DNA of 64,000 bases from an uncultured Monoglobus sp. (GCA_947630135.1 CANRGH010000001.1:124001-188000); one strand, 5' to 3'. Counted from the first letter of the stretch, positions 34,873 through 44,195 are shown. The notes: generated from the sequence alone by a model not told the origin. A program made the numbers and translations.

Positions 34873-36312
34873 TTATTTCTTTATATATTCACCTTGAAGC
34901 GACCATGTCCGCGCGCCCATAATCCTGACGCTCAAAAGCTCGCCCGTCAGCGCGTCCTTCTCGCCGCCGCTCATTCCGGGGCAGCTTATGTTGACGATCT
35001 TTCCGCCCTCGGTCCTGCCGGTGACGGTCTCGGGATCGGTCTTGCTGCGCCCTTCGATAAGCACGATTTGGTCGGTGTTTAAATACTCCAAATTCTTTTT
35101 CTTGGATATCTCGTTCTGAACCTTTATCATCTCATCAAAATTTTTATGCTTTTCCTCGTCGGTCAGGCAGTCGGGCATTTCGGCCGCGGGCGTGCCGACC
35201 CGCTTTGAGTATATGAACGAGAATATCATGTCGTATTCCGCCTCGCGGAGAACGCTCAAGGTCTCGGCAAAATCCTCGTTCGTCTCGCCGGGGAAGCCGC
35301 AGATTATGTCTGTGGTAAGCACTATATCGGGCATCGCGGCGCGGATTTTTCGCAGCTTTTCCATATATTCCGCGCGGGTGTATTTTCGGTTCATTGCCTT
35401 GAGAATTCTGTCGGAGCCTGACTGTATCGGCAGGTGGAGCTGTTTGCATATCTTTTTCTCCTCGGCCATCGTCCGTATCAGCTCGTCCGATATGTCCTTC
35501 GGGTGGCTGGTCATAAAGCGGACGCGCTCTATCCCGTCAATTCTGCACACTTCGCGCAAAAGCCCCGCGAACGACAGTCCACCGCTCAGATCATTGCCAT
35601 AGGAATTAACGTTCTGCCCGAGCAGCATGACCTCGCGGTAACCCTGGCCTGCCGCGCTCTCGCACTCGGCTATGATGTCGGCGGCGTCACGGCTGCGTTC
35701 CCTGCCGCGCACATACGGCACGATGCAGTATGTGCAGAAGTTGTTGCAGCCGTACATTATCGGCACCTTTGCAAGAGGCGGCGCCTCGCGGAGAACCGGG
35801 ACATTCTCGGTGATCGTTCCGCTGCCGCCCTCAATGTCAACGATCCTGCCGCCCTCCAAAGCTCCGCACAAAATTTCGGGGAAGCGATAGAGCGCGTGGG
35901 TGCCGAACACCATATCCACATGCTTATATTTTTTCCTGATCGTCTCGGCAATATGCTCCTGCTGCGTCATGCAGCCGCACACGCCGATCAGCATTTCGGG
36001 GTTCCTGCGTTTGTTGTGCTTTAAGGCGCCTAAGTTTCCGAACACCTTAAGCTCGGCGTTCTCCCGCACGGCGCAGGTGTTGAAGATCACCAGATCCGCT
36101 CCCTCGGCGGAGCTTATCATTCGGTAGCCCATATCCCGCAGCATTCCCGAAAGCTTCTCGGAATCGCTGACGTTCTGCTGGCAGCCGTAGGTTTCAACAA
36201 AGGCCGCGGGCGGAGCCGACCTCATACGGTTCAGCTCCAAGACCCGCGCCATAAAATCCCTTTGCCGCGCCGACCCCAAAACATTTTCGGGCGCGCGTTT
36301 TAAATTATTCAT
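34873..36312 (-). CDS. miaB: tRNA-2-methylthio-N6-dimethylallyladenosine synthase
   Basis: Radical-SAM methylthiotransferase, 479 residues. N-terminal UPF0004 domain with three cluster cysteines (VETYGCQQN, FNTCAVRENA, GVCGCMTQ); radical SAM core with GCNNFCTYCIVPYVRGRERS (CxxxCxxC); C-terminal TRAM domain (~410-479). It thiomethylates the i6A37 made by MiaA, encoded at the end of the same operon. It starts two bases after the prs stop. Confidence 0.96.
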   Translation of the reverse strand: MNNLKRAPENVLGSARQRDFMARVLELNRMRSAPPAAFVETYGCQQNVSDSEKLSGMLRDMGYRMISSAEGADLVIFNTCAVRENAELKVFGNLGALKHNKRRNPEMLIGVCGCMTQQEHIAETIRKKYKHVDMVFGTHALYRFPEILCGALEGGRIVDIEGGSGTITENVPVLREAPPLAKVPIMYGCNNFCTYCIVPYVRGRERSRDAADIIAECESAAGQGYREVMLLGQNVNSYGNDLSGGLSFAGLLREVCRIDGIERVRFMTSHPKDISDELIRTMAEEKKICKQLHLPIQSGSDRILKAMNRKYTRAEYMEKLRKIRAAMPDIVLTTDIICGFPGETNEDFAETLSVLREAEYDMIFSFIYSKRVGTPAAEMPDCLTDEEKHKNFDEMIKVQNEISKKKNLEYLNTDQIVLIEGRSKTDPETVTGRTEGGKIVNISCPGMSGGEKDALTGELLSVRIMGARTWSLQGEYIKK

Positions 36313-36314
36313 TT

Positions 36315-37460
36315 TTAAGCCATCTCTCCGGACTTGTATTTTTCAAGTATCCTGTTGATCTTTTTCATGGGAGTGAGCAACTCGCTGATCGAGCAGTCGC
36401 CGTTGATCTGTCTGATGATCAGACCGATAAATTTTGACATGTCGACCTCGTGGTACCACTCGCAGTCCTTAAGCTCGGGCCGTCTGTAGACCGTGTTGGT
36501 CGTGAAAACCGCGTCGATCAGGCCTTCCTCATGCGCCTTGTTGAACTTCTCGACGCCCTCGGTAAAGAGGCCGAAGGACGAGAACACGATAACCCTCTTG
36601 GCATGGCGCTTTTTAAGCTCCTTGGCAACGTCCAGCAGCGACTCGCCGGAAGCGATCATGTCGTCGACCACGATAACGTTCTTGTCGTTTATATCCTTGC
36701 CCAGGAACTGATGAGCCACAATGGGATTTTTTCCGTTTACGACCCTCGAGTAGTCGCGGCGCTTGTAGAACATTACAAGGTCCATGCTGAGAACCGATGA
36801 ATAGTACATACATCTGCCCATGGCTCCCTCATCGGGCGAAACGATAAGCGTCTCGTCGGGCTCTAAGATGATCTCGGGCTTGTATCTGAGACACGCCTTT
36901 ATCATCTGATAGGTGGGGCGCACATTCTCAAAGCTCTTGAGCGGTATGGCGTTCTGCACTCTCGAATCATGAGCGTCAAACGTGATGAAGTTGTCAACGC
37001 CCATATTGGTCAGCTCCTGGAGCATCATTGCCGCGTCAAGCGACTCGCGGGTGATTCTCCTGTGCTGTCTGCCCTCGTACATCATCGGCATTATGACCGT
37101 GATGCGCTTCGCCTTGCCGCCCAGCGCCGAGATAATACGCTTTAAGTCCTGATAATGATCGTCGGGGCTCATCGGGTGGTCAAGACCGTACATTTTGTAG
37201 GTCACGCCGTAGTTGTACGGATCGCATATGATATAGATGTCATACGTCCTCACCGAGTGTGAAATCACGGCCTTGGCCTCGCCGGTGCCGAACCTTGAGC
37301 ACTCGGCGGGGATCAGAAACGATTTCACATTGATCCCGCTCTTCTCGCAGAAATTTTTAAGATGCCCGTCCACCTTTTCGGCCAGCTCCTCGCACCCTTT
37401 CATGCCGATAATTCCCAATCTGTCCAGATTATAAGCTTGCAATGGATTTTCCTGCATCAT
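36315..37460 (-). CDS. prs: Ribose-phosphate pyrophosphokinase (PRPP synthetase)
   Basis: Makes PRPP from ribose 5-phosphate and ATP. 381 residues, longer than the usual ~315, with extra N-terminal and internal segments as in a second Clostridia form. MPMMYEGRQHRRITRESLDA resembles the flexible ATP loop; VITFDAHDSRVQNAI holds the metal-binding DAHD; NVIVVDDMIASGESLLDVA is the PRPP-binding loop. It lies 43 bases after pncB, whose product consumes PRPP, so the pair makes metabolic sense. Confidence 0.92.
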   Translation of the reverse strand: MMQENPLQAYNLDRLGIIGMKGCEELAEKVDGHLKNFCEKSGINVKSFLIPAECSRFGTGEAKAVISHSVRTYDIYIICDPYNYGVTYKMYGLDHPMSPDDHYQDLKRIISALGGKAKRITVIMPMMYEGRQHRRITRESLDAAMMLQELTNMGVDNFITFDAHDSRVQNAIPLKSFENVRPTYQMIKACLRYKPEIILEPDETLIVSPDEGAMGRCMYYSSVLSMDLVMFYKRRDYSRVVNGKNPIVAHQFLGKDINDKNVIVVDDMIASGESLLDVAKELKKRHAKRVIVFSSFGLFTEGVEKFNKAHEEGLIDAVFTTNTVYRRPELKDCEWYHEVDMSKFIGLIIRQINGDCSISELLTPMKKINRILEKYKSGEMA

Positions 37461-37503
37461 AATATCCTTTCTTTTATGTAAGATAAATTAATTGGTTGCC
37501 GGT

Positions 37504-38934
37504 TTACGCGTTGTAGCTCTTAAGCAAATTGTACCTTATGTCCCACAGCTTCTGCGACAGGTCGACATAATAAGTGTGGGGGTTCTCAAATCTTTTTACC
37601 TCGTCCCATATGAGATCAAGCTCCTTTTCGGCATAGGCCCTGACCTCCTTTAACGAAGGCGGGGAATAAACCTGCTTTCCGTTTTTGAATATCGGAACCT
37701 GGAGCTCGACCGCGTTAAAATCGGTCACGCGCTTGCGCTTCCAGGTGTTCTGCGGGTCGAATATCTCATAAGGCTCTGTGTCGTCAATTTTCTCATCATA
37801 CGCGGTAAGCACGTCCGCGATCGCCATGCCCGTCTCTTTTGAATAAAGGCGGACGACTTTTTTGAAATAAGGATTGGTTATCTTCTGAACGTTCTCGCTG
37901 ATTTTTATCTTCGGTATGATCTCGCCGCCGTGCTCTATGGCGACAAGCTTGTACACCCCGCCGAACACGGGCTCGGACTTTGAGGTGATAAGCCTCTCGC
38001 CGACGCCGAACGAGTCAATTCTGGCGCCCTGCTGGAGTATGTCGCGGATTATGTACTCGTCAAGCGAGTTTGACGCGCACACCGCGGCCTCCGTCCATCC
38101 GGCGTCATCAAGCATCTTTCTCGCCTTTTTTGACAGATAGGTTATGTCGCCGCTGTCGATCCTGATACCGCACTTTGTGATCCCCTTGGGCTTTAAAACC
38201 TCGTTAAACACGCGGATCGCGTTGGGGATACCGCTTTTTAAAACGTTGTAGGTGTCAACAAGCAGTGTGCAGTTTTCGGGATAACACTCGGCATAGGCGC
38301 GGAACGCCTCATACTCGCTGTCAAAGCTCTGAACCCAGCTGTGGGCCATTGTGCCCAGCGCCGGGATGTCAAACATTCTCTCGCTTATGGTGCAGGCCGT
38401 GCCCGCGACGCCGCCGATATAGGCGGCCCTTGAGCCGTAAATCGCGCCGTCATAGCCCTGAGCGCGCCTCGAGCCGAACTCCATAACGGGAATTCCGTCC
38501 GCCGCGCGGACAATGCGGTTGCTCTTTGTCGCGATCAGACTTTGGTGATTTACGGTGAGAAGGATCATTGTCTCGATAAACTGGGCCTGGATAATGGGGC
38601 CGCGCACCGTCACCAGCGGCTCGCCCGGGAAGATCGGCGTGCCCTCGGGAATGGCCCAGACATCGCATTTGAATTCAAAATTTTCAAGATAGTTTAAAAA
38701 TTCCTCGCAGAACATATTTTTTTCGCGAAGGTAATCAATATCGTCTTTCGTAAATTTAAGACCTTTCAGATACTCGATAAGCTGCTCCACGCCCGCCATT
38801 ATCGCGAAGCCCGCCTCATCCGGAGCCTGGCGGAAAAACATGTCAAAATAGGCAATGCGGTCGCCCATTCCGCACTCCAGATATCCGTTTGCCATCGTGA
38901 TCTCATAGAAATCGGTAAGCATGGTATAATTCAT
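37504..38934 (-). CDS. pncB: Nicotinate phosphoribosyltransferase
   Basis: First step of NAD salvage: nicotinate + PRPP (+ATP) gives nicotinate mononucleotide. 476 residues. MLTDFYEITMANGYLECGM (4-22), MEFGSRRAQGYDGAIYGSRA (~150) and GIRIDSGDITYLSKKARKML (~250) are family motifs. First gene of the long pncB-prs-miaB-ylbF-mutS-mutL-miaA operon; the following prs supplies its PRPP. Confidence 0.95.
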   Translation of the reverse strand: MNYTMLTDFYEITMANGYLECGMGDRIAYFDMFFRQAPDEAGFAIMAGVEQLIEYLKGLKFTKDDIDYLREKNMFCEEFLNYLENFEFKCDVWAIPEGTPIFPGEPLVTVRGPIIQAQFIETMILLTVNHQSLIATKSNRIVRAADGIPVMEFGSRRAQGYDGAIYGSRAAYIGGVAGTACTISERMFDIPALGTMAHSWVQSFDSEYEAFRAYAECYPENCTLLVDTYNVLKSGIPNAIRVFNEVLKPKGITKCGIRIDSGDITYLSKKARKMLDDAGWTEAAVCASNSLDEYIIRDILQQGARIDSFGVGERLITSKSEPVFGGVYKLVAIEHGGEIIPKIKISENVQKITNPYFKKVVRLYSKETGMAIADVLTAYDEKIDDTEPYEIFDPQNTWKRKRVTDFNAVELQVPIFKNGKQVYSPPSLKEVRAYAEKELDLIWDEVKRFENPHTYYVDLSQKLWDIRYNLLKSYNA

Positions 38935-38976
38935 TTTAATTCACCTCTGAGCAGAAGTTAGCTTTTTCTTACTTTA

Positions 38977-39005
38977 AGTATACCATTTTAAGGCTTATTA
39001 AACAA
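38977..39005 (-). promoter_or_regulatory. Promoter of the pncB-miaA operon
   Basis: Minus strand TTGTTT (39005-39000), 17-bp spacer, TATACT (38982-38977), about 40 bases before pncB. Confidence 0.55.
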
Positions 39006-39118
39006 GCATTAATTTAACGCAAATATTACAAAAGATTTGCGGCGCGCCCTTAAAAAGTTGACAAAACAACCAAAAATTTTTAAACGCGCGGAAATGCGGC
39101 CCCAAATGGCAAATAAAA

Positions 39119-39148
39119 TTGACAAAACCGCCGTGAAAATGTTATAAT
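39119..39148 (+). promoter_or_regulatory. Promoter of the NusG-II / Gx transporter pair
   Basis: TTGACA (39119-39124), 18-bp spacer, TATAAT (39143-39148), 30 bases before the ATG. Confidence 0.75.
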
Positions 39149-39177
39149 TTAAAGGTCGGGAGGTTGAGTTTTAACCC

Positions 39178-39555
39178 ATGAAAAACAGACATTTAATCAT
39201 GATTTTCGCGCTGGCGGCGCTGCTTTGCGCGGCTGTTATCCTGTTCCGCGGCGGCAAAGCCGAGGGCGGGAAAACCGCCGAGATCATAAGAGACGGAGAA
39301 GTCGTCGAACGAATAGACCTGAGCGCCGTCGATGAGCCGTACGATCTTAAAATCGAGTCGGGCGGCGGCTATAACATAGCGCATGTCGAGGACGGCGCCG
39401 TTTCGATAACCGAGGCGGACTGCCCCGACAAGGTGTGCATCAAACAAGGGAAGATCACCGACGCGTCCTATCCGATTGTCTGTCTGCCCCACAAGCTGAC
39501 AGTGCGGATCGTAAGCGGAGACGGCGGCGAAATTGACGCTGTGACCGGGAGGTAA
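39178..39555 (+). CDS. NusG domain II-containing secreted protein
   Basis: 125 residues: N-terminal membrane helix (~6-23), then a small beta domain of the NusG_II (PF07009) type with CPDKVCIKQGKI and IVCLPHKLTVRI. The two Cys segments are a family trait. Function not established. It lies 3 bases before the Gx transporter gene, the usual pairing in Clostridia. GGAGG precedes the ATG. Confidence 0.88.
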   Translation: MKNRHLIMIFALAALLCAAVILFRGGKAEGGKTAEIIRDGEVVERIDLSAVDEPYDLKIESGGGYNIAHVEDGAVSITEADCPDKVCIKQGKITDASYPIVCLPHKLTVRIVSGDGGEIDAVTGR

Positions 39556-39558
39556 AAA

Positions 39559-40074
39559 ATGAAATTAAGCGTGAGACGGATAACATTGATGGGCGTGCTG
39601 ACCGCGATCGCCCTGACCATATTTGTGCTCGAGGCGCAGATACCGCCTCTTTCCGCCATACCCGGGATCAAGCTCGGCCTCGCGAACGTGGTGACGCTGT
39701 TCGCCTTAGCGGTCCTCGGGCCGCGCGACGCGTTTATAATCCTGGTGATCCGCGTGTTTCTGGGCAGCGTGTTCTCGGGCCAGATCATGACCCTCGCTTA
39801 CAGCATGACAGGCGGGCTGCTCTGTCTTGCGGCGGAAAGTCTTTTGATAAAAACGCCCCTTAAAAAGAACCTCTGGGCGGTAAGCGTTATCGGCGCGGTG
39901 ATCCACAACGCAGCCCAGATCTGCGTCGCGGTGATCATAACCGCCACACCGGGGATCTTCTGGTACCTGCCATACCTGATCATCGCCGGAATTATCACCG
40001 GAGCCTTCACCGGAGCCTGCGTGCAGCTCACCGTCAAAAAAGGCGAAAAAATAATAAAAAAGCTGCTCGGATAG
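39559..40074 (+). CDS. Gx transporter family membrane protein (HepI-like)
   Basis: 171 residues, about five helices. AIPGIKLGLANVVTLFALAVLGPRDAF and GxxFSGQIMTLAYSMTGG are signatures of PF07456, once named heptaprenyl diphosphate synthase component I and now viewed as a small transporter similar to ECF S-components. Substrate unknown. Followed by a strong hairpin at its own stop. Confidence 0.87.
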   Translation: MKLSVRRITLMGVLTAIALTIFVLEAQIPPLSAIPGIKLGLANVVTLFALAVLGPRDAFIILVIRVFLGSVFSGQIMTLAYSMTGGLLCLAAESLLIKTPLKKNLWAVSVIGAVIHNAAQICVAVIITATPGIFWYLPYLIIAGIITGAFTGACVQLTVKKGEKIIKKLLG

Positions 40075-40085
40075 CAGCTTTTATA
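40057..40085. terminator. Terminator between Gx transporter and HEPN gene
   Basis: AAAAAGCTGCTC / GATAGCAGCTTTTA stem with A-run on the left and T-run on the right. It serves both convergent genes. Confidence 0.8.
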
Positions 40086-40485
40086 ATTCGAGTTCACGCG
40101 CCAAATAATTTTCAATATTATTAATAAAATATTCCGCTTCCTTGACCTGTGCGATCACATCTTCCTTCGGTATTATATAAAAATCCTCGTAATCCGTTTC
40201 CGACCTTAAGTCGAATGCGTTTTTTATTATCGCCGACATTTTCTTGTCAAAAATACCTGTTTTAATAAAATCTTTTCTAAATCCGCTGATTACACCGGAA
40301 TGTTTCTTATAGTCTGTCATTTTCAGAGCCAGAACCGACCTTGCTGCATGAAATATGGCGTAATACGAACGGTTGGCCGCAACTGAGTACATCTCAAGCT
40401 CAAGAGTTTTTTGTGCATCTTTTAAATCCTGTTTCGCTCTTTCGAGTCTGTATTTTGACAAATCTCTGATCTCGGAGCTATACAT
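40081..40485 (-). CDS. HEPN-domain toxin (HEPN-MNT pair)
   Basis: 134 residues, four-helix HEPN fold. NRSYYAIFHAARS carries the R-x(4-6)-H RNase motif (Arg and His seven apart). The gene overlaps the upstream MNT gene by 8 bases. In characterised pairs the HEPN protein is an RNase toxin that its MNT partner silences by attaching AMP to a Tyr near the active site; the tyrosines of RSYYAIFH are candidates. Activity here is inferred. Confidence 0.85.
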   Translation of the reverse strand: MYSSEIRDLSKYRLERAKQDLKDAQKTLELEMYSVAANRSYYAIFHAARSVLALKMTDYKKHSGVISGFRKDFIKTGIFDKKMSAIIKNAFDLRSETDYEDFYIIPKEDVIAQVKEAEYFINNIENYLARELEL

Positions 40486-40813
40486 TTACCGACACTCCTT
40501 CCTTAATCACATTACGATAAAACGGCAAAGCCGATTTATATTTTTCAAAGGTTGTCTTGTCCTGCAATTTAATTGAAAGAAGCGTGTCATACTTTAAATC
40601 CAGGTCATTTGATATTTCCGACACACGGCGCCGATATTTATGCAGCTCCGTTTTGTCCATATCAATTAAAGCAAGAACGTCTATATCGGACTCACCGTCA
40701 AAATCACCGCGGGCATATGAGCCGTACAAAATCACGCTTTTGAGGCTTTTTCCAAAAACCTCGCGCAGTGCGCGCGCGGTCTCATTAAGCAAATCATTCG
40801 GCATATTTTTCAT
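40478..40813 (-). CDS. MNT-type nucleotidyltransferase antitoxin
   Basis: 111 residues, minimal nucleotidyltransferase. VILYGSYARGDFDGESDIDVLALID holds the GSx10DxD catalytic motif in intact form, as expected for an AMP-transferring antitoxin. Start ATG at 40813 after AAGGGGTGAG. Upstream partner of the HEPN gene. Confidence 0.87.
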   Translation of the reverse strand: MKNMPNDLLNETARALREVFGKSLKSVILYGSYARGDFDGESDIDVLALIDMDKTELHKYRRRVSEISNDLDLKYDTLLSIKLQDKTTFEKYKSALPFYRNVIKEGVSVNV

Positions 40814-40846
40814 AATCGCTCACCCCTTCCGATATATTCCGCTTAT

Positions 40847-40875
40847 ATTATACTACAATAATTGCTTTTAGTCAA
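40847..40875 (-). promoter_or_regulatory. Promoter of the MNT-HEPN operon
   Basis: Minus strand TTGACT (40875-40870), 17-bp spacer, TATAAT (40852-40847). Confidence 0.75.
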
Positions 40876-40883
40876 TCCAAGTC

Positions 40884-40911
40884 AAAAGAGCCGCGAGGCG
40901 GCTCTTTTGGG
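40884..40911. terminator. Terminator of EF-G-like / small protein operon
   Basis: AAAAGAGCCGC-GA-GGCGGCTCTTTTG perfect stem directly after the stop of the 45-residue protein, with a T-run on either strand. Confidence 0.82.
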
Positions 40912-41049
40912 TCACGCGTTTTTGTTGAGGCGCGCGAGCTTTTGATATTCCCGCTTCGCCTCGGGCGGCGCGTCGTCGCGGATTCCCACAACGGCGCCGT
41001 TGCCGCCGATTATAAGATACTCGGTATAGTCGGTCTTATTTTCGGACAT
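40912..41049 (-). CDS. 45-residue conserved-looking small protein
   Basis: Begins MSENKTDYTEYLIIGGNGAV and ends KLARLNKNA; a short beta-hairpin-like middle and a charged helical end, no membrane segment. ATG at 41049 with GGAGATGATATT upstream, TGA followed directly by a strong terminator, and host-like GC-rich codons with GC at third positions: good signs of a real gene. It follows the EF-G-like gene by 75 bases on the same strand. No family recognised. Confidence 0.7.
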   Translation of the reverse strand: MSENKTDYTEYLIIGGNGAVVGIRDDAPPEAKREYQKLARLNKNA

Positions 41050-41124
41050 AATATCATCTCCATTAAAATTTTCGGAAACAATCTCCGCCCTTATTATTCC
41101 GCGAATACCGAACGCTTATTCGCT

Positions 41125-43191
41125 TTAATTTTTCTCCGAGTCTGCGATTATCTTATCGATAATGTTCTGCGGCGCTTCCTGATAACGCTCGAACTCGAAC
41201 TCAAAGTCGCCTCTGGCCTGGGTCATTGAGCGCAGGTCGGACGCGTAGGTGTGCATCTCGGCCATCGGGATCTCGCCCTCGATCATAGTCATTCCGCCGC
41301 CTATGGGCTCCATGCCCAGCATCTGGCCGCGGCGCTTGTTGATGTCGCCGATAATGTCGCCGGTGTAGCTGTCGGGCGCGTAAACCTTAAGGTGGCCGAT
41401 AGGCTCAAGGATCACGGGCGAGGCCTGGGGCATTCCCGCCTTGTAGGCCAGCGACGCCGCCATCTTAAACGCCATCTCGGATGAGTCAACGTCATGATAC
41501 GAGCCGTCAACCAACGTGGCCTTGAGGCCGACCATCGGATAGCCCGCCAGTATTCCGTGCTTCATAGCGTCCTGCAAGCCCTTTTCAACCGCCGGGAAGT
41601 AGCCCTTCGGAACGCTGCCGCCGAAAATCTTCTCCTCAAACGTCAGGCCTTCCTCTGTGCTGGGCTCAAACTCGATCCAAACGTGGCCGTACTGACCGTG
41701 TCCGCCCGATTGCTTCTTGTGCTTGCCCTCTACCTTTACCTTTTTGCGGATCGTCTCGCGGTACGCAACCTTGGGCGTCTCAAACGAGATGTCAACGCCG
41801 AACTTGTTCTTGAGCTTTGAAACGATAACGTCGATATGCTGATCACCGAGGCCCTTGAGGAGCTGCTGGCGCGTCTCCTTGTTGGTCTCAAACGCGAAGG
41901 TCTGATCCTCGTCCATAAGCTTGATGAGGCCCTGCGCGATCTTGTCCTCGTCGCCCTTCTTCTGCGATACGACCGCAAGCTCCATGTTGGGCTTTGAGAA
42001 CTTTATTCCGTCAAGCATGCAGGGATTACCCACGCGGCTCAAGGTGTCGCCCGTCTTGGTCTTTGAAAGCTTGGTGACGGTTCCGATGTCGCCCGCGTTG
42101 AGCTGTGCGATCTCGCTCTGTTTTTTGCCCTGCATGGTGTAGATCTTGCCTATCTTCTCGTTGCAGTCGCGGTTTAAGTTATAAACCGTGGTGTCGGGAG
42201 TCATAACACCCGAGAACACCTTGAAGTATGACAGCTTGCCGACATACGGATCGGCGACCGTCTTGAACACCAGCGCGCTCAGCGTGTCGCCCGAGTCGAC
42301 CTTAAGCTCGATCTCCTTGTCGCCGGGGCCCTTGGCGGTGAAGCTCGCGTTTCTGTCGTTGGGAGCCGGGAAGTACGCGTTGATCGCATTCATCAGCGAG
42401 GGAATGCCCAAATTCTTGGTCGCGCTTCCGCAGAGGACCGGAACAATGTCGCCCTCGGCCACGCCGGAGCGCAGGGCCGCGTACATCTCGGGCAGGGTGA
42501 ACTCCTCGCCCTCGAAATATTTCTCCATAAGCTCCTCGGACTGCTCGGCTACCGCCTCTTTGATCATCTCGCGGTTCTCCTCGAGCTCGTCCTCGATGCC
42601 AGCGGGCATCTCGCCCGTAATCGTGCGGTTGCCGTCAAAAATTCTGGCCTCCTGCTCAACCACGTTAACAAATCCCGTGATCTTGTCGCCATCCTTGATC
42701 GGGAGCTGGAAGGGCGCTATCTTCTTTCCGTATTTGTCCTTGAGCTGCTGCAGGACCTTCTGATAGTCAACGCGGTCGTCGTCGACCTTGTTGATGAATA
42801 TCATCTTGGGAATGCCGTAATCCTCGCAGTATTTCCACGCCTTCTCGGCGCCTACCGAAAGGCCCGCCTCGCCCGAGATAACGATGATCGCCGCGTCGGT
42901 GATGCGCAAAACCTGCTGAACCTCGCCCACAAAGTCAAAATATCCGGGCGTGTCGAGAATATTCAGCTTGTTGCCGTTCCACTCGCAGGACGCGAGCGCG
43001 GCGGAGATCGAAAATTTGCGCTTGATCTCCTCGGGGTCAAAATCCATAACGGCCGTGCCGTCCTGTGTCTTGCCCATTCTGTCGATGTTTCCGGCGGTGT
43101 AGAGCATGGCCTCCGCCAGACTTGTCTTGCCGGCGTTGCCGTGGCCCAGCAGACAGAAGTTCTTGATTTTTGAAGTCTCGTAAACTTTCAT
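41125..43191 (-). CDS. Elongation factor G-like GTPase (EF-G paralog)
   Basis: 688 residues with all five EF-G domains. G1 GHGNAGKTSLAEAM, G3 DTPGYFDFVGEV (canonical EF-G has DTPGHVDF), G4 NKVDDDRVDY (canonical NKMD). The substitution of HV by YF at G3 removes the usual catalytic His and marks this as the EF-G2-like paralog group rather than the housekeeping fusA, which normally sits with rpsL/rpsG. Role may be in ribosome recycling or stress; not shown. Confidence 0.88.
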   Translation of the reverse strand: MKVYETSKIKNFCLLGHGNAGKTSLAEAMLYTAGNIDRMGKTQDGTAVMDFDPEEIKRKFSISAALASCEWNGNKLNILDTPGYFDFVGEVQQVLRITDAAIIVISGEAGLSVGAEKAWKYCEDYGIPKMIFINKVDDDRVDYQKVLQQLKDKYGKKIAPFQLPIKDGDKITGFVNVVEQEARIFDGNRTITGEMPAGIEDELEENREMIKEAVAEQSEELMEKYFEGEEFTLPEMYAALRSGVAEGDIVPVLCGSATKNLGIPSLMNAINAYFPAPNDRNASFTAKGPGDKEIELKVDSGDTLSALVFKTVADPYVGKLSYFKVFSGVMTPDTTVYNLNRDCNEKIGKIYTMQGKKQSEIAQLNAGDIGTVTKLSKTKTGDTLSRVGNPCMLDGIKFSKPNMELAVVSQKKGDEDKIAQGLIKLMDEDQTFAFETNKETRQQLLKGLGDQHIDVIVSKLKNKFGVDISFETPKVAYRETIRKKVKVEGKHKKQSGGHGQYGHVWIEFEPSTEEGLTFEEKIFGGSVPKGYFPAVEKGLQDAMKHGILAGYPMVGLKATLVDGSYHDVDSSEMAFKMAASLAYKAGMPQASPVILEPIGHLKVYAPDSYTGDIIGDINKRRGQMLGMEPIGGGMTMIEGEIPMAEMHTYASDLRSMTQARGDFEFEFERYQEAPQNIIDKIIADSEKN

Positions 43192-43354
43192 AGATTTACC
43201 TCCGATATGTAAAATTATTTAATAATATACGTATTAAAATTATACCCTAACTATTTAATTTTACATCATAAGGCTCAAAAAGGCAACCGAATAATAACCA
43301 ATAATTATAAATATTTTTATGCAGTTTGCACAAATTTAATTTTCGGGCAAAAAA

Positions 43355-43385
43355 CAAAAAAGCCCTCGGGCTGCGAGGGCGGTAT
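43355..43385 (-). terminator. Terminator of the DUF2798 gene
   Basis: GCCCTCG / CGAGGGC stem, followed on the minus strand by TTTTTTG, 15-20 bases after the gene. The rest of 43192-43400 is AT-rich with no clear gene. Confidence 0.7.
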
Positions 43386-43400
43386 TTACGCGGCGGTTTT

Positions 43401-44003
43401 TCAGGCCGCAACGGCGGAATTCGCGTTACGCTCGGGCTTTGCCGCGGCGTTTTTCCTTTTGGCAATGTCACGGCGGAACAAAAAGCCGAACACGGTTCTG
43501 ATAAGCGGCTGGATAAAGAACAGCTGCGAGAAAAACGCGAACGGGAAGTTGAAGCACACGAGCTTCAGCCAATTCGCGAGCAGCGTGAAAATATTAAACC
43601 CCTCGTGGTACGGATAATAAAGCCACGCGGCGATAAAGCTCATTGCGGGGCACATAAGACCGACGGTCGCGCAGATTATCGCGGTCTCAAAAAGCGCGGG
43701 ATGGGTCTTGCGCGGATCGAACACCTTTGCCGCAAGCTTGAACGAGCAAGGACTTCCCATAAGCACCTCAAGCGAATAGGCCAAAACGAACTCAATCGCG
43801 ACGACCGCCCATATCGGCATCGGGAACCCGAACACGCTGACGCCGCCCATGGAGCGGATCGCCCCGAGGACGCTCGTCTCTCCTGTGAGCGACATAAAGG
43901 TTCCTCCGTTTATAACGTACAAACTGTAAAACACATAGGCGTGGACCGTCACAATAACTGTCAGAAACGCGAACACCATTCTTTGGAACTGATTATTCGG
44001 CAT
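43401..44003 (-). CDS. DUF2798 family membrane protein
   Basis: 200 residues from the ATG at 44003 (MPNNQFQRMVFAFLTVIV), preferred over a 22-residue longer frame because an AGGT site precedes it and the family starts this way. About four helices; N-terminal FQRMVFAFL and the later CPAMSFIAAWLYYP resemble DUF2798. Function unknown. Single-gene unit. Confidence 0.75.
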   Translation of the reverse strand: MPNNQFQRMVFAFLTVIVTVHAYVFYSLYVINGGTFMSLTGETSVLGAIRSMGGVSVFGFPMPIWAVVAIEFVLAYSLEVLMGSPCSFKLAAKVFDPRKTHPALFETAIICATVGLMCPAMSFIAAWLYYPYHEGFNIFTLLANWLKLVCFNFPFAFFSQLFFIQPLIRTVFGFLFRRDIAKRKNAAAKPERNANSAVAA

Positions 44004-44166
44004 GAATATACCTCGTCTTTCTAAAAAATCAACAGCTATTATTTTAGCCGCATTTTTCAAAAATTTCAAAGGGAATTATTAACAAAATTCCTGCCCCGTC
44101 GCCCAAAACGTTTGGATTTTTAAATAAAATCCCGGCACCGATCTGTCCGTGTAACATATCTGTAAC

Positions 44167-44195
44167 TTGAATAATTTGTTAAATTGTGGTAGAAT
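44167..44195 (+). promoter_or_regulatory. Promoter of toxin mRNA, module 3
   Basis: TTGAAT (44167-44172), 17-bp spacer, TAGAAT (44190-44195). Same layout as the toxin promoter of module 2, with GTGG conserved before the -10. Confidence 0.72.
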
